A stretch of 64,000 nt of DNA from Ectobacillus funiculus (GTDB taxonomy: Bacteria; Bacillota; Bacilli; Bacillales; Bacillaceae_G). Of the stretch, positions 1 to 8,895 are shown piece after piece. The DNA is taken from NCBI RefSeq assembly GCF_042429435.1, contig NZ_JBHMAF010000193.1; one strand, 5' to 3'. A program made the position numbers and the translations under genes. The notes beneath the pieces are model-generated. The model did no database searches. It saw only the letters and a list, made by a program, of their open reading frames with translations, and was not told the DNA's origin. Positions within the stretch are counted from its first letter, which is position 1. Each line of letters starts with the position of its first letter.

Positions 1-56
1 TTTTGCTCTCCTGCATATATGTATAACCACAAGAAATGAAAACGGGGGTGCAATCA

Positions 57-593
57 ATGAATTACCCAATTTATAATCAAGACCGCCCGCATAAATGTGA
101 AGAAATATTTCGATATCTTCAAACATTTCCTCATCACATTGTCTACATTTCGAAAAATTTCCGTTCTAAGGGCCAACAGCAGCTGCAATCCACTCATATA
201 TATCCAAGGGATGGATTATCGATAGAACTACATTGGGAATGTCAGTCTATTTGGATTCCCTCTAAATTATCGACTATGGGGAAATTACTCAGGATGCAGG
301 AGGAAGACCTCATCACATTAGTTGATTTTAAAATTTTACGTTTTTCTAAAAGCCACTCCTTATCACATCGATCTTTATTAGATACAGCAACTAGAAATCT
401 ATATTATTCTAAAGTTCTTCAAAATAGGGAAAGACAACTCTACACGCAGCAGGAATACGAGCTGCTTGAACATCAAGTGAGGGAACCAAGCTCTATCCCA
501 GATTTGTTTTTTGTATTTTTAGCAGATGAGATAACAAAAGCCATTGAATTTGAAAAGTATTATGAGAATGAAAAGAAAAAGATGGAAGAATAA
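57..593 (+). CDS. hypothetical cytosolic protein, 178 aa
   Basis: Start ATG at 57 is chosen because GGGGGTG ends 7 nt upstream; an in-frame ATG at 36 has no ribosome site. The protein is soluble, with no signal peptide or membrane segment, and is rich in charged and aromatic residues; the C-terminal ~20 residues are Lys/Glu-rich helix. The N-terminal 80 residues have only a vague resemblance to UPF0302/YpiB-type proteins, not enough to name it. It is monocistronic and closed by a strong hairpin 60 nt downstream. Function unknown. Confidence 0.7.
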   Translation: MNYPIYNQDRPHKCEEIFRYLQTFPHHIVYISKNFRSKGQQQLQSTHIYPRDGLSIELHWECQSIWIPSKLSTMGKLLRMQEEDLITLVDFKILRFSKSHSLSHRSLLDTATRNLYYSKVLQNRERQLYTQQEYELLEHQVREPSSIPDLFFVFLADEITKAIEFEKYYENEKKKMEE

Positions 594-653
594 AGGAATC
601 AGACGGAATTTGCTGTATGTTCGGGAAGCGTAGCAGTAAAGGATAACGGTTGG

Positions 654-695
654 AAGAAAGGTAGCATTGCTTATGCAAGGAATGCTACCTTTCTT
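654..695 (+). terminator. intrinsic terminator hairpin
   Basis: A perfect 15-bp inverted repeat (AAGAAAGGTAGCATT and its complement) with a 12-nt loop, rich in A on the left and T on the right. It lies after the gene ending at 593 and could also serve the minus-strand gene ending at 750. Confidence 0.75.
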
Positions 696-749
696 GGTGA
701 TAAAAAGGTGTGCTTGTGAGGATACCTTACATATACACCTGAAATCTTA

Positions 750-893
750 TCAAGTAAATAATTTGTCTAAATACAAGATGAACTTTTCATCCTCTAAACA
801 GGCTTCACAAATTTGCAAATCGTTTTGATCTAGCCGTTGCTCTAGTTCTTCTTGCGTTATACTACAAAGACAAGCTTTATCAACTCGTTCCAT
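750..893 (-). CDS. small Cys-rich protein, 47 aa
   Basis: ATG at 893 is preceded by AAGGAAG at a good distance. The 47-residue product carries CxC (residues 8-10) and CxxC (29-32), followed by a hydrophobic/acidic helix ending in LYLDKLF. The four cysteines could bind one zinc ion. It resembles the anti-sigma/helper small zinc-finger style peptides found in Bacillus only in general character. No function is assigned. It is convergent with the upstream plus-strand gene, and the hairpin at 654-695 may terminate both. Confidence 0.5.
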   Translation of the reverse strand: MERVDKACLCSITQEELEQRLDQNDLQICEACLEDEKFILYLDKLFT

Positions 894-1097
894 TTTTTTC
901 ACTTCCTTGGTTCTATACTTTAATAAATGAACTCTGTATGTATAGCTTGACCAAAATCATCATTTTCAATCTCCTTCAAAACAAGTTGTTCGCTTCTGGT
1001 CGTCTTTAAGGAATAAAGCACAATTTCAATGAAATAATAAGATGGAAGACAATACATTATAATTGTACAAAAGCACGGAAATGGGAGGCGCAATAAG

Positions 1098-1250
1098 ATG
1101 ACAGACAAACAGCAGCAAAAAAGGCCGCTTGGATCACCTGGGGAGCGGAACCAGCAACAATATCATATGGATTTACCGCCGGTTAACTTTAAAAAGAACA
1201 GCAATGTTGTTTCTAACCCTTATGAGGATGATTTAAAAATGAAGAATTAA
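1098..1250 (+). CDS. small hydrophilic protein, 50 aa
   Basis: ATG at 1098 follows GGGAGG at 1084 with ideal spacing; the stop is followed at once by a strong terminator, so this is a complete single-gene unit. The product begins MTDKQQQKRP and is Gln-, Asn- and Lys-rich with no predicted fold. Short proteins of this sort, often made during sporulation, are common in Bacillus. That role is inference only. Confidence 0.65.
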   Translation: MTDKQQQKRPLGSPGERNQQQYHMDLPPVNFKKNSNVVSNPYEDDLKMKN

Positions 1251-1253
1251 ACC

Positions 1254-1291
1254 AAAAACCACGCTAGCAAAAAAAGTAGCGTGGTTTTTTT
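1254..1291 (+). terminator. intrinsic terminator
   Basis: AAAAACCACGCTA pairs with TAGCGTGGTTTTT across a 10-nt loop and ends in a T run. It closes the 50-aa gene ending at 1250. Confidence 0.9.
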
Positions 1292-1491
1292 GCGGCTGAG
1301 AGAATAAATAAATACATTAGTGATTGGTATTTGTGACGAAAATGTGAACGAAATAAAAAATAATGTTAGATTTTATTACAACAAACGACATATTATACAA
1401 GGTTGATAGTATGATACATTCATGAAAATAAGAGAGTTATCAATTTTATGTGATTAAATATGACATTATAAAAGCAAGGCGGGTTGATACG

Positions 1492-2679
1492 ATGGAAGAA
1501 AAAAGAAGAACCTCAATACTAGTGTTATCTACAATGGCAATGATAGTCTCATTTGCTGTTTGGTCGGTCTTCGCACCTATCGCCACAAAAATTCAGCAAA
1601 TGTATCATTTAAGTACAACAGAAAAGAGTATTCTAATAGCTGCCCCAGTTTTGTTAGGATCTTTGTTGCGTATTCCCATGGGAATTTTGACGGATCGCTA
1701 TGGCGGCAGGAGAATATATGCTCTAACATTATTATTTCTTATAGTACCCATGATTGGAGCGGGATTTACTCATTCCTATGAGATGCTATTATTCTGGGCA
1801 TTTCTTATCGGTATGGCAGGAACAACATTTGCTATTTCGATTACATACGTGTCCAGATGGTATCCTCCACAAAAACAAGGTCTAATTCTTGGGATTGCAG
1901 GTATGGGGAATTTAGGATCAGCAGTAGCAAACTTTCTAGTTCCTATGATCTTTGCTTCCTACGGTCTTCCTTGGGTATTTTGGGGATTAGCATTTGTAAC
2001 AGGGATTACGGCTATCATCTTTTGGTTTGGAACAAAAGATATACAGATTTCGGGTGGAGCGAAGACATTAAAGGAATCTTTGTCTGTATTAAAGTTTAAA
2101 GAAACATGGTTATTATCTATTTTTTATTTTCTAACTTTTGGAACCTTTGTTACTTTTAGTAGTTATTTACCTACTTTGTTATCTGAATTATTTAACATTA
2201 CAGGTTTAGCGGCAGGAATCAGGGCAGCGGGGTTTGTTGTGCTTGCTACACTTATCCGTCCAGTTGGCGGGTATTTATCTGATCGATTTGGAGCTAAGAG
2301 ATTATTAAGCGTTGTTTTTTCTGGTGTATTGTTATGTAGTATTTTCATCGCTTTTACTATAGAAAATTTAATTCTATTTAGTGTAGGGTGTGCCATAATT
2401 GCTATCATGGTAGGGATAGGAAATGGATCTGTTTTCAAGATGGTTCCTGAAATCTCCTCGGCAAATACAGGGGCAGTAACAGGTATTGTAGGTGCCATCG
2501 GAGGCATTGGAGGCTTTTTTCCTCCTATTATCCTTGGCCTGGTAAAGGATAATAGTGGAAGTTATTTTTTAGGATTTGTATTATTAGCTGCTTTTTCTCT
2601 ATTCTGTTTAATCCTTAATTACACAGGAACCAATAAAACAAAAACAAATATAAGTGCTAATCTGAATAAAAGTGCATGA
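1492..2679 (+). CDS. narK: NarK-type nitrate/nitrite MFS transporter
   Basis: A 395-aa membrane protein of about 12 helices in the NarK/NNP branch of the major facilitator superfamily, expected to import nitrate or export nitrite. The family's nitrate signatures are visible: a Gly-rich helix GIAGMGNLGSAVA and, in the second half, GNGSVFKMVPE followed by GIVGAIGGIGGF. The MFS motif between helices 2 and 3 (GILTDRYGGRR) and its echo GYLSDRFGAKR are intact. The start at 1492 has AAGGCGGG upstream; an earlier in-frame start at 1450 lacks a site. No nitrate or nitrite reductase genes are adjacent, so it stands alone. An FNR-like half site TGTGA occurs near 1333 but without its inverted partner. 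Confidence 0.9.
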   Translation: MEEKRRTSILVLSTMAMIVSFAVWSVFAPIATKIQQMYHLSTTEKSILIAAPVLLGSLLRIPMGILTDRYGGRRIYALTLLFLIVPMIGAGFTHSYEMLLFWAFLIGMAGTTFAISITYVSRWYPPQKQGLILGIAGMGNLGSAVANFLVPMIFASYGLPWVFWGLAFVTGITAIIFWFGTKDIQISGGAKTLKESLSVLKFKETWLLSIFYFLTFGTFVTFSSYLPTLLSELFNITGLAAGIRAAGFVVLATLIRPVGGYLSDRFGAKRLLSVVFSGVLLCSIFIAFTIENLILFSVGCAIIAIMVGIGNGSVFKMVPEISSANTGAVTGIVGAIGGIGGFFPPIILGLVKDNSGSYFLGFVLLAAFSLFCLILNYTGTNKTKTNISANLNKSA

Positions 2680-2781
2680 ACCATAGGAGATGTGAGGAAA
2701 GGTATAAAGGGGTTAAAAAACAGTTTGCTTTTAATTATTTAAAGTTACTCATAGACGATATATTCTAAAAATCAGTAAAAC

Positions 2782-2831
2782 AAAAAGAAATACTGGATCT
2801 CCTATCTAGGGAGGCAGTATTTCTTTTGTTT
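2782..2831 (+). terminator. intrinsic terminator after narK
   Basis: AAAAGAAATACTG pairs with CAGTATTTCTTTT around an inner CTCC/GGAG stem, and T-rich sequence follows. It lies about 100 nt after the narK stop. Confidence 0.8.
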
Positions 2832-2972
2832 TATTTTAGTAAGAGGTAAATTTCCCGCTAGAAACGGATTTGATGCATCTGGAAATTTTAGGAGCAAAGT
2901 ACAAGTGCAACTACGCCGCTGTCTTCGCTCAAGAGCGTGGTTCGCCAATCGGCGTGGTTTCTTTATCAAGAA
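2830..2972 (-). repeat. dispersed intergenic repeat, copy A
   Basis: Read on the minus strand this begins ATAAAGAAA, then the palindromic CGCCGATTGGCG, then GAGCGAAGACA and GTAGTTGCACTTGTA. The same order of motifs is found at 18703-18822 and 19511-19621 on the plus strand. No convincing gene lies within it. It may belong to the bcr-type repeats of the Bacillus cereus group, which is inference from memory of that class. Confidence 0.55.
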
Positions 2973-3269
2973 GGACTTATAGATTTCAAGCATTGTATAA
3001 TTTCAATCACCATACCATTTTACAACACGAAAAAAAATAATTTCATTTACCGAAATATAATTATTATAAAAAAATAATTACAACTAATCCATTCTAAGCT
3101 AGTCAAACATTTGTTGACAAGATAAAACCCAAGCACTAGAATTAGGAAGGAATTCTGGTATTCACGTTTACTAATATTAAAAATATTTAAATTTTTACAG
3201 ATAGTTTTAAAGAACTATTGAATAGAGTTTCATTTGAAAATTTCATATTTTGAAAATGGGTGCAAGATA

Positions 3270-3440
3270 CAACTATTTTAGGTTTTATCTGCTTAAATGG
3301 GAAGTCGGTTACAATCCGACACGGACCCGCCACTGTGTTGGGGATCAGCACATTATGCTGATAATTTTCAGAAAAACCACTGGGTTATGCCTGGGAAGGT
3401 CTGAAAGATATACCCTTAGTCAGGAGACCAGCCTATTTTA
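3270..3440 (+). promoter_or_regulatory. cobalamin (AdoCbl) riboswitch
   Basis: The hallmarks of the B12 element are present in order: GGGAAGTCGGTTACAATCCG, then the GCCACTGT core box at 3329-3336, then CACTGGGTTATGCCTGGGAAGG, then AGTCAGGAGACCAGCC near 3418-3435. It lies 200 nt before the NikA-like gene and is followed by an intrinsic terminator, so it should shut off the operon when adenosylcobalamin is abundant. Confidence 0.93.
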
Positions 3441-3568
3441 ACATCACTGTTTGACCTACGGGATACTAGGAAGGTGGTTAGTATGCACTAATGACCATAT
3501 GTCTGGACTAATACTGCATTTGGACTACATAGACATAATCAGTCTTATTTCGTATGTTAACTTACTGA

Positions 3569-3607
3569 GCATTTCTGACCTCCTATAATAGGCAGAGATG
3601 CTTTTTT
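3569..3607 (+). terminator. riboswitch expression-platform terminator
   Basis: AGCATTTCTG pairs with CAGAGATGCT and runs into TTTTTT just before the ribosome site of the first transporter gene. Its position implies transcriptional attenuation by the upstream cobalamin riboswitch. Confidence 0.85.
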
Positions 3608-3639
3608 ATTTGTAAAAAATCGCAAATGGAGGATTGTAC

Positions 3640-5211
3640 ATGAGAAGAAGTAGGAACAAAAAACATGCATGGGTTATCTGGATGACTACCATTGTTTTCA
3701 CGCTATCACTAGTCGGATGTGCTGCATCGCCTGAAGCAACAAAAACGGATAAAAAAGAAGCCTCCGCAAATACAGCTTCTAGTAAAACATTGACGATGGC
3801 TTTTGCCTGGAGTCCAGCAAGTCTTGATCCACATGGCAGCGATAGCTGGGAGATCATGCGCTCTGGTGTGGGTGAAACTTTAGTAAAATTAAATGAACAG
3901 CTGGAGCCAAAGCCTTGGTTAGCAAAAGAGTGGAAGCAAGAAAATGAAACGACATGGGTATTTACCCTACAGGAAAATGTACGCTTTCACAACGGGAAGA
4001 AAATGGATGCAGAAAGTGTGAAAAATTCTTTGCTGCGCTCAATAGAAAAAGACCAAAAAGCAAAGGATTTATTGCAAGTGAAATCAATAGAAATATTGGC
4101 TCCAAATCAACTGAAAATCGTGACTGATCAGCCAAATGCAGCCTTGATCCCACACTTGGCTGATCCTTCTACTATTATTGTTGATACAGAAACAATCGAA
4201 AATAAGCTCAGCTATCCTGCTCTTACAGGTGCTTTCAAAATCAAGAAATTCAATAAAGACGAGTCGCTTGTTGTAGAGCGCTATGAGGATTATTGGGGAG
4301 AAAAAGCGCGCTTATCAAAAGTGACAATCAAATATATTGCCGATGGAAATACAAGATTAATGGCTCTGCAATCTGGAGATGTTGATGCTGCAACGGATAT
4401 TCCAGTTGATTCTATCGAATTATTGAAGAAGGATAAAAACATCGAAGTTTTAACCGCTCCGTCTCTGCGGACGCACATGTTGCTGTTTAATATGAAGTCT
4501 CCTTTATTTAAAGAGTTGGCTTATCGAAAAGTTGTCGATATGTCCATCCCGCGCAAAGCTATTGTCAGCTCGGTTATGAAGGGAGAAGGAACGGAGGCGA
4601 AAAGCCCGTTTGCCGAAGTCTTGCCATTCGGTAAGGTGGAAAAAGTCAAAGAAACGCAAACAATCGACCAATTGATGAAGCAAGGCGGTTGGGAGAAAAA
4701 TGCAAAGGGCATATGGGAAAAACAAGGGAAACCATTTGAAGTAAAGATGTTAACTTTTCCGCAACGACCAGAGCTATCCGTCATGGCAGAGATCATTCAA
4801 AATGAATTGCTAAAGGCGGGCATACAAGTAAAGCTTCGCCAAGTGGAGAATATCGACGAAGTCTTAGCTAATGAAGATTGGGATTTATCCATGTACAGCA
4901 TGTTGACGGCACACACGGGCGATCCACAATATTTCTTAAACATTTTCTATCGTTCTACTAGTGAGTCGAATGTGAGCCACTATGTCTCACCTGCCCTAGA
5001 CAGCATGATTGATCAGCTGAATCAAACAAGTGATGCTACAAAACGTAACGGATTGGCTGTAGAAATTCAAGAGCAGATTAATCAGGATCTCCCACAATCG
5101 TTTATCGTTCATCCTAAGACGATTTTTGCTGTTAGAAGTGGAGTCAAAGGCTTTACTCCTCTTCCAATTGAGTATTACTATAATAACGCACAAGCTGATG
5201 TGAAGAAGTGA
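3640..5211 (+). CDS. NikA/OppA-family substrate-binding lipoprotein
   Basis: A 523-aa family 5 extracellular solute-binding protein. The N-terminus has basic residues, a hydrophobic stretch and a lipobox LSLVGC with the lipid-anchored Cys at about residue 27. The mature part shows SPASLDPHGSDSWEIM, typical of nickel-binding NikA-like members, and the usual FHNGKKMDAESVKNSLLR block. ATG at 3640 has TGGAGGA upstream. It is the first gene of a five-gene operon under a cobalamin riboswitch. In other bacteria such control usually marks cobalt (or corrinoid) uptake, so the substrate may be cobalt rather than nickel; this is inference from context. Confidence 0.85.
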   Translation: MRRSRNKKHAWVIWMTTIVFTLSLVGCAASPEATKTDKKEASANTASSKTLTMAFAWSPASLDPHGSDSWEIMRSGVGETLVKLNEQLEPKPWLAKEWKQENETTWVFTLQENVRFHNGKKMDAESVKNSLLRSIEKDQKAKDLLQVKSIEILAPNQLKIVTDQPNAALIPHLADPSTIIVDTETIENKLSYPALTGAFKIKKFNKDESLVVERYEDYWGEKARLSKVTIKYIADGNTRLMALQSGDVDAATDIPVDSIELLKKDKNIEVLTAPSLRTHMLLFNMKSPLFKELAYRKVVDMSIPRKAIVSSVMKGEGTEAKSPFAEVLPFGKVEKVKETQTIDQLMKQGGWEKNAKGIWEKQGKPFEVKMLTFPQRPELSVMAEIIQNELLKAGIQVKLRQVENIDEVLANEDWDLSMYSMLTAHTGDPQYFLNIFYRSTSESNVSHYVSPALDSMIDQLNQTSDATKRNGLAVEIQEQINQDLPQSFIVHPKTIFAVRSGVKGFTPLPIEYYYNNAQADVKK

Positions 5212-5219
5212 GAAACTGA

Positions 5220-6146
5220 ATGGTACGCTTCTGGATAAAACATATTGCGCAATTGTTATTTGTGATATTGTTCACCGCTACCTTTACTTTTCTGCTGTTG
5301 AGGTTAGCTCCGGGCGACCCTGCCTATATCTTGCTCACAAAGAATGACATTCCTGCGTCTGAAGAAGCATTAAGTGCGGTACGCAAAGAGTTGGGATTAA
5401 CGGAGTCGCTAGGGAGCCAATACGTACAGTGGATTATGGATATTTTTACGTGGCAGTGGGGAATCTCCTATGTTTCTAAGGAACCTGTATTAGAGGAGCT
5501 GCTTAAACGGTTACCGGCAACTATTGAACTAGCTGCTGCTGGATTGCTGGTGATGATGTCAGTTACTTTAATTATAGGGATCTCCACTGCTATTTATTCT
5601 ACTGGCTGGCTGGATCGAATGGGGAGAGTCATAGCTCTTTTAGGCTCTTCCATTCCTTCCTTCTGGCTTGGATTTTTATGTATTTATGTTTTTTCTGTCC
5701 GGTATGGATGGCTGCCCCCAATGGGGCGTGGTTCTTGGAAGCATCTTGTTTTACCGGCCTTGACACTTGGATTAGGAATGGGTACTGTTTACGCCCGTAT
5801 ATTACGATCCAGTATGTTGGAGATGATGAATCAAAGTTTTGTAAAAGCAGCGAAGGCAAGAGGACTATCAAACAGCCGGATTTTATTATTTCAAGTTTTT
5901 CGGCATGCCGTCCTGCCTATTGTGACGATGCTAGGAACGAGCTTTGCGTTTATGTTGGGCGGAAGTATCATTGTTGAGTCAATCTTTTCCTGGCCGGGTT
6001 TGGGTAAATACATTATGAAAGCAATTCAGCTTCGGGATTATCCTATCATTCAAGGCTATGTCATTTTATCCTCTTTTTTGTTTGTGATTATCCACATTCT
6101 TGTTGATTTTATTTCTGTACTTATAGACCCGCGTCTACGGATTTGA
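5220..6146 (+). CDS. ABC transporter permease, NikB/OppB type
   Basis: A 308-aa inner-membrane permease of the DppB/OppB/NikB family with about six helices. It opens with the family-typical LLRLAPGDPAYILL segment and carries the cytoplasmic EAA loop VKAAKARGLSNSRILLFQVFRHAVLP, which docks onto the ATPase subunits. It starts 8 nt after the binding-protein stop with only a weak ribosome site, so it is probably translationally coupled. It should form a heterodimer with the next gene product. Confidence 0.88.
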   Translation: MVRFWIKHIAQLLFVILFTATFTFLLLRLAPGDPAYILLTKNDIPASEEALSAVRKELGLTESLGSQYVQWIMDIFTWQWGISYVSKEPVLEELLKRLPATIELAAAGLLVMMSVTLIIGISTAIYSTGWLDRMGRVIALLGSSIPSFWLGFLCIYVFSVRYGWLPPMGRGSWKHLVLPALTLGLGMGTVYARILRSSMLEMMNQSFVKAAKARGLSNSRILLFQVFRHAVLPIVTMLGTSFAFMLGGSIIVESIFSWPGLGKYIMKAIQLRDYPIIQGYVILSSFLFVIIHILVDFISVLIDPRLRI

Positions 6147-6161
6147 TAGGAGGTCCATTTC

Positions 6162-6989
6162 ATGAAAAAGATTTTATTTACCACTAATAGGAGTTTGCTA
6201 GCGGGGGTTGGATTGCTTATATTGATCATATTATTGGGTGTTTTTGCTCCATTTATTGCGCCTCACGATCCTTTAACAGTTAATCTTTTTAATAGATTAT
6301 CACCGCCCACCTGGGTCTATCCGTTCGGCACAGATCACTTGGGACGTTGCATATTATCAAGGATCCTGTACGGAATCAGAATCAGCGTGACCTCCTCGTT
6401 TTTGATTATGCTGTTAACTTTGCTAATTAGTCTTCCTATCGGGCTATTAACAGGATACTTACGCGGACGTACTGATTATTTTTTTATGCGAATGGTCGAT
6501 AGCACACTGGCTATTCCTGATATTGTATTGACAATCGCGATTGTCGGTATATTAGGACCAGGTCTGTTTCATTTAATTCTAGCCATCATTATTGTTCGGT
6601 GGGCTAATTATGTTCGGTTCATTCGCAGTCTTGTTCTAAATATTTGCCAAGAGGAGTATATCCTGTCAGCTCAGATGTCAGGGAATTCACGCATGCGTAT
6701 CATGCGGCGTTATATTCTCCCGCAAATTGTTTCGCCTGTCGTCATTTTTGGGGCATTGGATATGGGCAGGATTGTCCTGTTGATTGCAGGACTTTCCTTT
6801 TTAGGATTAGGTCCTCAGCCGCCAACGCCAGAATGGGGTGTGATGTTGCGTGATGCTACGGCATATTTTCAATTGGCTCCTCATGTAATGATTTTTCCAG
6901 GTCTGGCCATTTTGTTTTTTGTTTTGTGTTGCCAATTAATCAGTGAACCGTATCAAAAAGCGAGTTCAGCCATTCCAAAAGAGGTGTGA
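6162..6989 (+). CDS. ABC transporter permease, NikC/OppC type
   Basis: A 275-aa permease of the DppC/OppC/NikC family, with the typical N-terminal block FAPFIAPHDPLTVNLFNRLS and FGTDHLGRCILSRILYGIR, and an EAA loop SAQMSGNSRMRIMRRYILPQI. TAGGAGG precedes ATG 6162. It pairs with the preceding permease to form the membrane channel. Confidence 0.88.
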   Translation: MKKILFTTNRSLLAGVGLLILIILLGVFAPFIAPHDPLTVNLFNRLSPPTWVYPFGTDHLGRCILSRILYGIRISVTSSFLIMLLTLLISLPIGLLTGYLRGRTDYFFMRMVDSTLAIPDIVLTIAIVGILGPGLFHLILAIIIVRWANYVRFIRSLVLNICQEEYILSAQMSGNSRMRIMRRYILPQIVSPVVIFGALDMGRIVLLIAGLSFLGLGPQPPTPEWGVMLRDATAYFQLAPHVMIFPGLAILFFVLCCQLISEPYQKASSAIPKEV

Positions 6990-6990
6990 A

Positions 6991-7713
6991 GTGACAACAT
7001 TTGCTAATTCTCTGTTACGCATTGAACAGTTAGAAATTTCTTGTCAGCATGATGGCAAGTGGAGACCGATTGTCCAAGATGTATCGTTTCAAGTATTTCC
7101 GGGAGAGATAGTCGCTCTTACTGGTCCCAGTGGATGCGGGAAAAGTTTGACGGCTCATGCTATTGTTGGGTTGTTAGAAGCGGGATCGAGGGTGACAAAT
7201 GGTCAGGTTTTTTATCAAGATAGAGATATTCTTACTTATAATATTCATGATTGGCAGCAGCTTCGGCGTGAAGAGATTGCTCTGCTAATCCAACACTCTT
7301 TAAATGGGTTAAATCCGATTCGTACGGTCAGAAAACAGATGGTGGAAACAGTCTCACAACGGAAACAGAGCACTAGCAAAAAAGAGTTAGACATGTATTT
7401 ATGTTCACTGTTACAACAAGTTGGATTTACAGATCCAGAATCTGTTTTAGCTTCTTACCCCTTTCAATTAAGCGGAGGTATGCGTCAACGAGTTTTATTG
7501 GCAATGATGGTAAGCTTACAGCCGAAGATACTCATTGCTGATGAGCCGACAACTGCTCTGGATGTGATCAATCGCGAAAGGGTTTTATCCTTACTGAAGA
7601 AATTGCAACATGATTTTGGGTTGGCAGTTTTGCTTATCTCTCACGATCAACAAAGTGTAAAGAGGCTTGCTGATCGCGTTATCCAGATGGATCGAGGTGC
7701 GATTATTAGATGA
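6991..7713 (+). CDS. ABC transporter ATPase, NikD/OppD type
   Basis: A 240-aa ATPase. Walker A GPSGCGKS, signature LSGGMRQR, Walker B ILIADEPTTALDV and the switch His in LLISHD are all present. The GTG start at 6991 is chosen because AGAGG lies 6 nt upstream; the previous gene stops at 6989. It lacks the C-terminal oligopeptide-type extension with its cysteines, consistent with a metal-type rather than a dipeptide-type ATPase. Confidence 0.87.
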   Translation: MTTFANSLLRIEQLEISCQHDGKWRPIVQDVSFQVFPGEIVALTGPSGCGKSLTAHAIVGLLEAGSRVTNGQVFYQDRDILTYNIHDWQQLRREEIALLIQHSLNGLNPIRTVRKQMVETVSQRKQSTSKKELDMYLCSLLQQVGFTDPESVLASYPFQLSGGMRQRVLLAMMVSLQPKILIADEPTTALDVINRERVLSLLKKLQHDFGLAVLLISHDQQSVKRLADRVIQMDRGAIIR

Positions 7714-8492
7714 CACTGCTTGAATTACGTCATGTCACAAAAGAATATCCAATAGGACCAAGACGATTGTGGTTCCAGCAATGTCCGACTCTACAAGCTG
7801 TCCGACAGGTGGACCTAACAGTGGAAAAAGGGGAAAGTCTAGGATTAGTGGGGGAGAGCGGAAGCGGGAAAAGCACGCTAGCCAAACTTATCATGAACTT
7901 GGAATCCATAACATCAGGTCAAATTCTACTGAGTGGACAAGCCGTTAATGGGAAGCAAATAAAGAAACGTCAACTTTACAAACGAATGCAACTCGTGCTG
8001 CAGGATTCATCCGCCTCGCTATATCCCAAAATGTGCGTAAGTGAGATTCTAGAAGAACCGATTCGCAATTATTTTCCAGAAGAAAATAATCGCGAAGAAT
8101 TATGTGTGGAACTTCTGAAATTAGTGGAGCTTGATCGTTTCTTTTTATCTAGGTATCCACATCAATTAAGTGGAGGTCAAAAACAGCGGGTGTGTATTGC
8201 CAAGGCCCTAGCTGTGCAGCCAGAACTCATTATCTTTGATGAATCCATCGCTAGCCTAGACCGGCCATCTCAAACATCTATCATTCAGATGTTAAAATGC
8301 ATTCAAAAGGAAAAGCAAATCGCCTATTTGTTCATAACGCATGATTTGCAATCCGCACAACAATTATGTGGCCGGATTTCTGTTATGTATCAAGGGGAGC
8401 TCGTGGAAACTTTGACTCAGTTGGAGTGGGATTTTCAACAATTCCAGCATCCGTATTCGCGTTTATTATTTCAAACTCTTAATCTGGATTAA
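7710..8492 (+). CDS. ABC transporter ATPase, NikE/OppF type
   Basis: A 260-aa ATPase, the second of the pair; ATG overlaps the preceding stop (ATGA), so the two are coupled. Walker A is GESGSGKST, the signature LSGGQKQRV, Walker B LIIFDESIASLD. The Ser in the DES triplet where most members have Pro is a small departure from the usual DEP and does not affect the catalytic Glu. Last gene of the operon. Confidence 0.87.
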   Translation: MTLLELRHVTKEYPIGPRRLWFQQCPTLQAVRQVDLTVEKGESLGLVGESGSGKSTLAKLIMNLESITSGQILLSGQAVNGKQIKKRQLYKRMQLVLQDSSASLYPKMCVSEILEEPIRNYFPEENNREELCVELLKLVELDRFFLSRYPHQLSGGQKQRVCIAKALAVQPELIIFDESIASLDRPSQTSIIQMLKCIQKEKQIAYLFITHDLQSAQQLCGRISVMYQGELVETLTQLEWDFQQFQHPYSRLLFQTLNLD

Positions 8493-8539
8493 TACCTTTT
8501 GAAAGTGCAAATATAATTGGATTCATCAATAAAAAATAA

Positions 8540-8577
8540 AACATGATAGTTTTGGTTTTAATCAAAACTATCATGTT
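8540..8577 (-). terminator. intrinsic terminator between convergent genes
   Basis: A perfect 15-bp stem (AACATGATAGTTTTG and its complement). On the minus strand it is followed by TTTTATTTTTTATTG, so it fits best as terminator of the coat-like gene ending at 8599; it can also stop the transporter operon. Confidence 0.8.
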
Positions 8578-8598
8578 CACTAGGCTACTCAGATTGAA

Positions 8599-8856
8599 TT
8601 AGTAGTAGCGTTTTTTACAACTACAGCTATTGTCAGATTTATGATCATAGTCGTAATCAGATTTATGGTCGTAGTCTTTCTTATGATCATAGCCAGAATC
8701 AGATTGATAACCTTCACCATATGGGTAATAAGGTTCGAAACAACATTTGCAATAACATTTCTTCACGTAGTACTTTTTGTAAGAATAGTCATAGCACTTT
8801 TTCTCTTCCTTTTTGCACTCGTCATCGTGTTTTTCATATTCATATCCGTATCCCAT
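8599..8856 (-). CDS. Tyr/Lys/Cys-rich coat-like protein, 85 aa
   Basis: The product is extreme in composition: Tyr, Lys, Asp and Cys make up most of it. It has a central CYCKCC cluster, a short proline-tyrosine turn (FEPYYPYGEGYQ), and C-terminal near-repeats of YDHKSD. Such tyrosine- and cysteine-rich proteins become crosslinked in the outer layers of Bacillus spores, so a spore coat or exosporium role is likely. GGGAGGTG precedes ATG 8856, and an upstream sequence fits a SigK promoter. Family not otherwise recognised. Confidence 0.65.
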   Translation of the reverse strand: MGYGYEYEKHDDECKKEEKKCYDYSYKKYYVKKCYCKCCFEPYYPYGEGYQSDSGYDHKKDYDHKSDYDYDHKSDNSCSCKKRYY

Positions 8857-8895
8857 TCATATTCACCTCCCTATGAAGTTGTCTTGTTACATTGG

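Noticed and set aside
1331..1350. FNR-like half site TGTGA repeated before narK
   Set aside because: The two TGTGA copies are direct, and the inverted TCACA partner of an FNR box is absent.
2802..2993. Minus-strand frame of 63 codons
   Set aside because: It runs through the narK terminator and repeat copy A and has no ribosome site.
3250..3441. Plus-strand frame of 63 codons
   Set aside because: It lies wholly in the cobalamin riboswitch.
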